Below are positions 8,125 to 12,814 of a stretch of DNA of 15,771 nt, piece after piece. Source of the DNA: Armatimonadota bacterium (GTDB taxonomy: Bacteria; Armatimonadota; JAAZEB01); the NCBI GenBank assembly GCA_012841485.1, contig DUUU01000153.1, forward strand, positions 1 through 15,771. The letters are read 5' to 3'. The notes below the pieces were generated by a model. That model was not told where the DNA came from. It was given only the letters and a program-made list of their open reading frames with translations, and searched no databases. Each line of letters begins with the position of its first letter. Within the stretch, counting starts at the first letter, position 1. The position numbers and the translations under genes are program-made.

Positions 8125-8799
8125 CTACCAGTTATGGATACGGGGGTTGAAGGAGAGCGACTTGTCCAGGATCCCCTGCTTCATCTTGCCGTCGGTGAGC
8201 CACTTGCTATGCCCATCCAGGAAGAGCATGTTCGAGCCGTCCATGTGCCGCTTGGTGGCGGAGAGCCACGGGCGGTAGGAGGTGGCTTCCAGACTCGTAT
8301 CGCTCTCGGGATACCAGTAAGAGTAGTAGCTCTCCGAGTCCCAGGCGAAAGCGTACTGCGCCGGCTGCGAGACCTGCGCCAGTTGCAGGAAGTTGAACTG
8401 CTCGAAGCACATGTTAGCGCAATAGCTGAGCTGCTTGTTGCCCCAGGGCGTGCTCATCGTTGGGGAGCTGTCGCTCGGGCAGGTGAACATCTGCGTGTTC
8501 TTGCAGTAGGGCTGGAGAAGATCGCTCCAGATCTGCGGATCGGTCCGTGAGCTGGAGCCGCCGCCGCCTGGCGCCCACCAGTAGCTACAGCCAGTAGGCA
8601 GGCTCTCGTCATAGTCCTGGATATACATCAGCAGGCCGGAGCCAATCTGCTTGAGGTTGCTCAGGCAGGTAGTCTTGCGCGCGTTTTCCCGTGCCCGCGC
8701 GAACACGGGGAAGAGGATCGCCGCAAGGATGGCAATAATAGCGATAACCACGAGCAGCTCGATAAGCGTGAAGCCTCTGCGTGCGGATCGGGGAGTCAT
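8125..8799 (-). CDS. Type IV pseudopilin-like protein with H-x9-DG C-terminal box (second copy)
   Basis: The 224-residue protein is a paralogue of the one at 38-679. Its basic leader ends at Gly9 with cleavage before Phe10, and Glu14 is the conserved Glu5 of the mature protein. The helix and following [26 protein letters not shown] stretch are almost identical to the first copy, as is YIQDYDE. The middle differs completely, apart from the YxKNT and CPSxxx segments. His185, nine residues, then Asp195-Gly196 form the H-x9-DG box. Six cysteines (45, 71, 99, 107, 127, 131) fall outside the membrane helix. The ATG at 8799 is preceded by AAAGGAGA at good spacing. It is a single-gene unit with its own promoter and terminator. 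Conserved N-terminus with a free C-terminal body is the usual pattern of this paralogous family; the cargo or binding role is unknown. Confidence 0.92.
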   Translation of the reverse strand: MTPRSARRGFTLIELLVVIAIIAILAAILFPVFARARENARKTTCLSNLKQIGSGLLMYIQDYDESLPTGCSYWWAPGGGGSSSRTDPQIWSDLLQPYCKNTQMFTCPSDSSPTMSTPWGNKQLSYCANMCFEQFNFLQLAQVSQPAQYAFAWDSESYYSYWYPESDTSLEATSYRPWLSATKRHMDGSNMLFLDGHSKWLTDGKMKQGILDKSLSFNPRIHNW

Positions 8800-8832
8800 G
8801 GTCGTCTCCTTTCCTGCTGTTCGACTAGCGGT

Positions 8833-8862
8833 AGTTTAGCACAGCTCCTCCCGCCCTGTCAA
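8833..8862 (-). promoter_or_regulatory. Sigma-70-type promoter of the second pseudopilin gene
   Basis: On the minus strand a perfect TTGACA (8862-8857), an 18-base spacer and TAAACT (8838-8833) lie 34 bases upstream of the start codon, predicting a short leader of about 25 bases. The spacer length is the same as at the first pseudopilin gene. Confidence 0.75.
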
Positions 8863-8930
8863 CGCCGTGGGGAAGAGAGCCGGTCACCGGCATCTCCCGA
8901 GAGGTCCTCATACGCCGTTCGATTCTGCCG

Positions 8931-8960
8931 TTGACGCTGGGGGGGATGGGTGAGTATAAT
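8931..8960 (+). promoter_or_regulatory. Near-consensus promoter of the NfeD/flotillin operon
   Basis: TTGACG (8931-8936), an 18-base spacer and a perfect TATAAT (8955-8960) face the NfeD-like gene. Transcription would begin near 8967, leaving a leader of about 190 bases before the ATG at 9159. This is the strongest promoter match in the window. Confidence 0.78.
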
Positions 8961-8980
8961 GACAGTGTCACCAGACCGGA

Positions 8981-8996
8981 CGGGCATGCATGCCCG
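8981..8996. promoter_or_regulatory. 16-bp perfect palindrome in the flotillin-operon leader
   Basis: CGGGCATGCATGCCCG is a perfect palindrome about 15-30 bases downstream of the predicted transcription start, a typical place for a repressor operator. A smaller GACA-g-TGTC repeat lies at 8961-8969, right at the start site. The rest of the leader to 9158 shows no recognisable riboswitch or short gene. Whether a protein binds here is inference. Confidence 0.4.
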
Positions 8997-9158
8997 AGGG
9001 TCTGCTGCCCCTCGCGCGATCCCGCCTCGAGGGCCGGATCGTGGCGATGGGAGTGCAGGGCGGCCACGGCCAGTCTGAAGTTCAGATCATGAGATGGCCG
9101 GGGTGTAACGCTGCCGTGTATATGCGAGTGGATGAGGCGCCCGAAGGGAGGAACCGCC

Positions 9159-9752
9159 ATGGACCTCTATATCTTCGCGAGTATCGGCATCTTTGGATCC
9201 CTTCTCATCGTGCTCTCCTTTGTGCTGGGCGAGATTGGCCACATCGGTGGCGATGTGGCTCTCGACCATGATATGGCGATCGATGGGGATATTGACCACG
9301 ATGTGCCGGCCGGCCACGCCCCCGAAGCCGATGCCAGCACCGGCCACGATGCCCCCGGTCCGCTCAGCATGCGAGTTCTCTCTATCTTCCTCAGCGCCTT
9401 CGGGCTGGTAGGCGCGGCCTGCCGGCTGAGTGGCCTGCAGACGAGCACCAGTGCCGCCCTGGGTGTGGCCGCGGGCACCGCGCTCGGCTGGGCTGCCTGG
9501 CGCCTTATGGCGTTCCTTTGGGCGCAGGGGGGCAGCAGCGAGGTTCGCGTGCGTGACCTGGAGGGCCGTCTGGGAGAGGTGACCGTGGCGATTCCCGGGG
9601 TCGGACCTGGACAAGTGGCGTGTATCATGGATGACGTTCGAGTCTACCAGATCGCTCGTTCTCTCGCGGGGGATGAGATCCCGATCGGGTCGCGCGTGCG
9701 CATCACGGCGGCTACCCCCGAAGGGGTGATCGTGGAGCGCTTGGGCGAGTAG
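9159..9752 (+). CDS. NfeD-like membrane protein, flotillin partner
   Basis: The 197-residue protein begins at ATG 9159 behind GGAGG; an upstream in-frame ATG lacks such a site. It has a transmembrane helix at about 5-24, a long polar loop, a second helix at about 73-90, a third at about 97-120, and a C-terminal beta-rich OB-fold-like domain (about 127-197: RDLEGRLGEVTVAIPGVGPGQVACIMDDVRVYQIARS, then PIGSRVRITAATPEGVIVERL). This is the arrangement of the YqiJ/YuaF branch of NfeD proteins, which sit beside flotillins and act in membrane microdomains or secretion stress. The loop at 28-64 is striking: five His (28, 37, 47, 53, 63) and nine Asp, suggesting metal or proton binding. The flotillin gene follows 41 bases later on the same strand, so the two almost surely form an operon. 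The exact partner function is not established. Confidence 0.85.
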   Translation: MDLYIFASIGIFGSLLIVLSFVLGEIGHIGGDVALDHDMAIDGDIDHDVPAGHAPEADASTGHDAPGPLSMRVLSIFLSAFGLVGAACRLSGLQTSTSAALGVAAGTALGWAAWRLMAFLWAQGGSSEVRVRDLEGRLGEVTVAIPGVGPGQVACIMDDVRVYQIARSLAGDEIPIGSRVRITAATPEGVIVERLGE

Positions 9753-9793
9753 CGTCCATCGGATAGGAACCGAGTGACAGAGGAGGTTGTACC

Positions 9794-11656
9794 ATGCTGA
9801 GCGTGCTTGGGGTACCCATCTGGATCGCCCTGCCGGTGATCCTGGTCCTGCTGTTCCTACTGTTCGCGTGGGTGATCGCCAGTTTCTACATCCGGGTGCC
9901 TCCCAACAAGGTGGCCGTGATCTACGGTCGTGGGCAGGGGAAGCGCGCGGATGGCTCGCGCAAGGGCTCGCGTATGCTCCTGGGCGGGGGCGGGATCAAG
10001 TGGCCTGTGGTAGAGCAGGTCGCATATCTCGAACTCAACGTAATGACGATACCGCTCAGGATTGGACGCGCCTACACCAAGGAGGGCGTGCCCGTCTCGG
10101 TGGACGCCATCGCCAACGTGAAGATCGAGAGTGACGATCTCTCGCTGCGCGCTGCCGCGGAACGCTTTATGGGGATGACGCCCCAGCAGGTGCAGAACGT
10201 GATCTTCCAGACGCTGGAAGGTCACCTGCGCGCGATCCTGGGCACGCTCACGGTCGAGGACATCAACGCCAACCGGCAGGCGTTTGCCAACCGAATGATG
10301 GACGAGGCCGCCGTCGATCTGAAGAAGATGGGCGTGGGCATCGATGTCCTCACCATCCAGCAGATCTCGGACGATCAGGGCTACCTCGACTCACTCGGGC
10401 AGCGGCGCACCGCGGAAGTCAAGCGCGATGCGAGCATCGGTCGCGCCGAGGCGGAGCGCGACGCGGAGATCGGCCAGGCGAATGCCAACCGCGATGCCAC
10501 GATTCAGGCATCGTCCGCGCGCCAGGCGGGAGAGATCGCCAAGGCAGAGGCCGAGGCGAAGATCGCGGCGGCTCAGCGTGACCTCGAGGTTCAGCGCGCG
10601 CAGTACACGGCGCAGGTGGAGTCCGAGCGCGCGAAGGCGAGCCAGCAGGGGCCGCTTGCCGAGGCCCAGGCGCGGCAGGCGGTGGTGATGGAAGAGGTGC
10701 GCGTCGAGCAGGTGCGCACGCAGGCGCAGATCGCGGTTCAGGAGCAGGAGGCGCTGCGCAAGGAGAAGGAGCTGGTTGCCAGCGTCCTGAAGCCGGCGGA
10801 GGCGGATCGCCAGGCGGCGGTGATCAAGGCGGAAGCGGATCGTCAGGCCGCGATCATCACCGCCGAGGGCGCGCAGCGGGCGGCGGTGATCAAGGCGGAA
10901 GGCGACCAGAGGGCCCAGATCGCCCTCGCGGAAGGGGAGCGCGAGGCGCGCATCGCGCGTGCCGAGGCCCAACGCAAGGAGCTGGAGTCCAACGCGGCTG
11001 GCCAGGCGGCTCAAGTGGAGCAGGTCGGTAGCGCCGAGGCGAGCATCATCCAGGCGAAGGGTACCGCCGAAGCAGAGCGCATCCGCCAGACGGGTGAGGC
11101 CGAGGCGGCCGTTGCACTGGCGAAGGGAAAGGCGGAGGCCGAGGCCGCGCGCCTCAAGCTGCTGGCGGAGGCCGAGGGTCTGCGCGAGAAGGCGGAAGCG
11201 TGGAAGCAGTATGGCGAGGCCGCCATGCTGCAGATGGTGGTAGACAAGATGCCGGAGATCATCTCCGCCATGTCCGGGCCGCTCCAAGCCGTGGGCAATC
11301 CGCTCGCGGGCATCGACAAGGTCGTGATGATCGACGCGGGCGGCGGCGCGAGCGGCAACGGCGCGACGAACATGCAGAAGTTTGCCGGCAACGTGCCCGC
11401 GATTGCCTTCAGCTTCATGGAGCAGCTGGGCGAGGTGACCGGACTGGATCTGCGCTCCATGCTCGGGCGCGCGATGCAGACCAAGCCCGCCGATGGTGAC
11501 GGCAAGCCCGCGCGCGCAGAGCCCAAGACCCCGGCTCCCGCGGCGGAGCCCGCGCCTTCTACGCCCAAGCCCGCGCAGAAGATGACGCCGCTCACGCCGG
11601 CGGCGGGCACGCAAAACGGCGATCTTCCCGTCGTCCAGGATGGCAAGAAGTCGTGA
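9794..11656 (+). CDS. Flotillin family (SPFH domain) protein, YqiK/FloT-like
   Basis: The 620-residue protein is anchored by an N-terminal hydrophobic segment (about 7-30) and has an SPFH domain at about 35-200 (VPPNKVAVIYGRG, WPVVEQVAYLELNVMTIPL, EGVPVSVDAIANVKI, then ILGTLTVEDINANRQAF). A long Ala/Glu-rich coiled coil runs from about 205 to 470 with the flotillin AEA repeats. Residues 335-389 are five regular 11-residue repeats (AEADRQAAVIK type). Residues 470-560 are the conserved C-terminal assembly region. A Pro/Ala/Lys-rich tail (about 565-620) is an extension and is probably disordered. Flotillins oligomerise into cage-like membrane scaffolds that organise membrane microdomains. AGGAGG at 9781-9786 lies seven bases before the ATG. 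Known operon pairing with NfeD supports the call. Confidence 0.94.
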   Translation: MLSVLGVPIWIALPVILVLLFLLFAWVIASFYIRVPPNKVAVIYGRGQGKRADGSRKGSRMLLGGGGIKWPVVEQVAYLELNVMTIPLRIGRAYTKEGVPVSVDAIANVKIESDDLSLRAAAERFMGMTPQQVQNVIFQTLEGHLRAILGTLTVEDINANRQAFANRMMDEAAVDLKKMGVGIDVLTIQQISDDQGYLDSLGQRRTAEVKRDASIGRAEAERDAEIGQANANRDATIQASSARQAGEIAKAEAEAKIAAAQRDLEVQRAQYTAQVESERAKASQQGPLAEAQARQAVVMEEVRVEQVRTQAQIAVQEQEALRKEKELVASVLKPAEADRQAAVIKAEADRQAAIITAEGAQRAAVIKAEGDQRAQIALAEGEREARIARAEAQRKELESNAAGQAAQVEQVGSAEASIIQAKGTAEAERIRQTGEAEAAVALAKGKAEAEAARLKLLAEAEGLREKAEAWKQYGEAAMLQMVVDKMPEIISAMSGPLQAVGNPLAGIDKVVMIDAGGGASGNGATNMQKFAGNVPAIAFSFMEQLGEVTGLDLRSMLGRAMQTKPADGDGKPARAEPKTPAPAAEPAPSTPKPAQKMTPLTPAAGTQNGDLPVVQDGKKS

Positions 11657-11671
11657 CGGTCTGAGCACTCA

Positions 11672-11694
11672 AGAGGGGGGCATAGCCCCCCTCT
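11672..11694. terminator. Hairpin terminator in repeat copy 1
   Basis: AGAGGGGGGC, loop ATA and GCCCCCCTCT give a perfect 10-bp stem sixteen bases after the flotillin stop codon. It is followed on the plus strand by GACTCTTTCGC, a weak U-tract, so it is the likely terminator of the NfeD/flotillin operon. Confidence 0.7.
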
Positions 11695-11751
11695 GACTCT
11701 TTCGCGGGTTACTCGCCAGCGAAGGCGGGATCCACCTGCCGCATAGATACA

Positions 11752-11774
11752 AGAGGGGGGCATAGCCCCCCTCT
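11752..11774. terminator. Hairpin terminator in repeat copy 2
   Basis: The stem and loop are identical to copy 1 (10-bp stem, loop ATA). It lies between the two convergent operons and could act in either direction as a backup terminator. Confidence 0.6.
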
Positions 11775-11831
11775 GACTCTTTCGCAGGCCACTCGCTAGC
11801 GAAGACGCGATTCGCCTGCCGCGTAAACACA

Positions 11832-11854
11832 AGAGGGGGGCTATGCCCCCCTCT
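11832..11854. terminator. Hairpin terminator in repeat copy 3, loop inverted
   Basis: The same 10-bp stem is present, but the loop reads TAT instead of ATA, as if the hairpin had been flipped. On the minus strand it follows the isomerase stop by 14 bases and precedes TTGTGTTT, so it best fits termination of the isomerase transcript. Confidence 0.68.
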
Positions 11855-11868
11855 GACTCTTTCGCGGG

Positions 11869-12672
11869 TTACTCGCCAGCGAAGATGCGATCTACCTGCT
11901 TCGAGCAGTCGTAGATGAACTGGTCGGGGTAGGACTGGTAGGCCGGCAGCTCCACGCTGCAGTAGTCGCTATAGCCGACATCCAGGAGCGCCTGCCGGAC
12001 CCGCGCCCAGGGCACGTTCCCCTGAAGCAGGTTCTTGAAGGTGCGCGTCTGGATCTCGAAGTCCTTAAGGTGTACCTTGCGCAGTGCCGAGCCGAGGCTG
12101 CGAATCCACTGATCAGGATAGCCGTAGATCAGGATGTTGCCCACATCGAAGTAGGCCGCGACCGCCGGGCTCTCGCAGGCGGCGATGAACCGGAGCATCT
12201 CGGGCGGGCTGAGGAGGAACTTGTTCCAGACGTTCTCCACCGCCAGGCAGATCCCGTTCTTCTCCGCGTAGGGCGCCAGCTCGCGCATGCTCTTCAGCGA
12301 GAGGTCCCACGCCAGCTCGTACGGCGTCTGCTCGTTGACCACGGCCGGCACGACGAGGACGGTGTCCGCGCCGGAGACCTTCGCCGTATCCACCGACTGT
12401 CGGATGTTGGCGACGCCTTTCTGGCGCGTCTCCTCATCGGGACTAGAGAGGGGGAAGCCCCAATGGCCGCTGGCCATGACGCTATGGATCTCGATCCCGA
12501 TGCTCTGGGCCTGGCTGGCGAGGCGCTCGCACTCCCCCAGGTCGTCCATCGTGCTGATCTCGACTCCCTGGAAGCCGGCATCCTTCGCCAGGCGAAGCCG
12601 GTCCTCCGGGGTCATCGGGGTCCCGTTGCCCCGTGTGGCTGGGATGCAACTGAAAACGAAACCTTTCTTCAT
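11869..12672 (-). CDS. Sugar phosphate isomerase/epimerase (xylose isomerase-like TIM barrel)
   Basis: The 267-residue cytoplasmic protein belongs to the AP-endonuclease-2/xylose-isomerase-like barrel superfamily. Four metal ligands sit where the family expects them: Glu146 (LAVENVW), Asp176 (AAYFDVGN), His201 (RKVHLKDF) and Glu241 (CSVELPAY). An early barrel strand reads GFQGVEIS (33-40), followed by IEIHSVMASGHWGFPL. Such enzymes interconvert keto- and aldo-sugars or epimerise at a carbon next to a carbonyl using a divalent metal; the substrate cannot be read from the sequence. The ATG at 12672 has AGGAGGG about five bases upstream. It lies 142 bases downstream of the GH42-like gene on the same strand, so co-transcription is possible. 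Its 3' end is reproduced twice in the adjacent 80-bp repeats. Confidence 0.88.
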   Translation of the reverse strand: MKKGFVFSCIPATRGNGTPMTPEDRLRLAKDAGFQGVEISTMDDLGECERLASQAQSIGIEIHSVMASGHWGFPLSSPDEETRQKGVANIRQSVDTAKVSGADTVLVVPAVVNEQTPYELAWDLSLKSMRELAPYAEKNGICLAVENVWNKFLLSPPEMLRFIAACESPAVAAYFDVGNILIYGYPDQWIRSLGSALRKVHLKDFEIQTRTFKNLLQGNVPWARVRQALLDVGYSDYCSVELPAYQSYPDQFIYDCSKQVDRIFAGE

Positions 12673-12779
12673 TGCTGCCCTCCTGGAGCGGCATCTGCCG
12701 CCGCTCGCTACTCTCTCATACGACGCCGCTTCTGGATGCCCTGCTGCGCCTGCGCGAGTTACGCAGCGCCGGTCTTTTG

Positions 12780-12805
12780 GCCCGCGCCAGCCAAGCAGCG
12801 CGGGC
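12780..12805. other. Inverted repeat between the GH42-like and isomerase genes
   Basis: GCCCGCGC (12780-12787), ten bases, then GCGCGGGC (12798-12805) form a perfect 8-bp stem just past the stop of the GH42-like gene. On the minus strand it is followed by CAAAAGACC with no U-tract, so it is more likely an attenuating or RNA-stabilising hairpin than an intrinsic terminator. The rest of 12673-12814 shows no strong promoter. Confidence 0.4.
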
Positions 12806-12814
12806 GTCGCCTCG

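Larger units (their letters stand above)
11671..11899. repeat. Three tandem 80-bp repeats containing a gene end and a hairpin
   Basis: Copies begin at 11671, 11751 and 11831 with an exact 80-base period. Copies 1 and 2 agree at 69 of 80 positions. Copies 1 and 3 agree at 62 of the first 69 and then diverge. Each copy contains a hairpin, then GACTCTTTCGC, then a stretch matching the last dozen codons of the minus-strand isomerase gene. In copy 3 this is the real gene end (stop at 11869-11871). In copy 1 the minus strand reads MRQVDPAFAGE and stop; in copy 2 the stop has become Trp (TRQANRVFASEW). The array looks like repeated duplication of the isomerase gene 3' end with its terminator, or the remains of lost tandem paralogues. 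Confidence 0.9.

Noticed and set aside
10391..11668. Long minus-strand Leu/Arg-rich open frame
   Set aside because: It mirrors the repetitive Ala/Glu coding sequence of the flotillin coil and has no protein-like character of its own.
11671..11910. CRISPR-like array
   Set aside because: Only three 80-base units without unique spacers, each containing a terminator hairpin and gene-end sequence; no cas gene is present.
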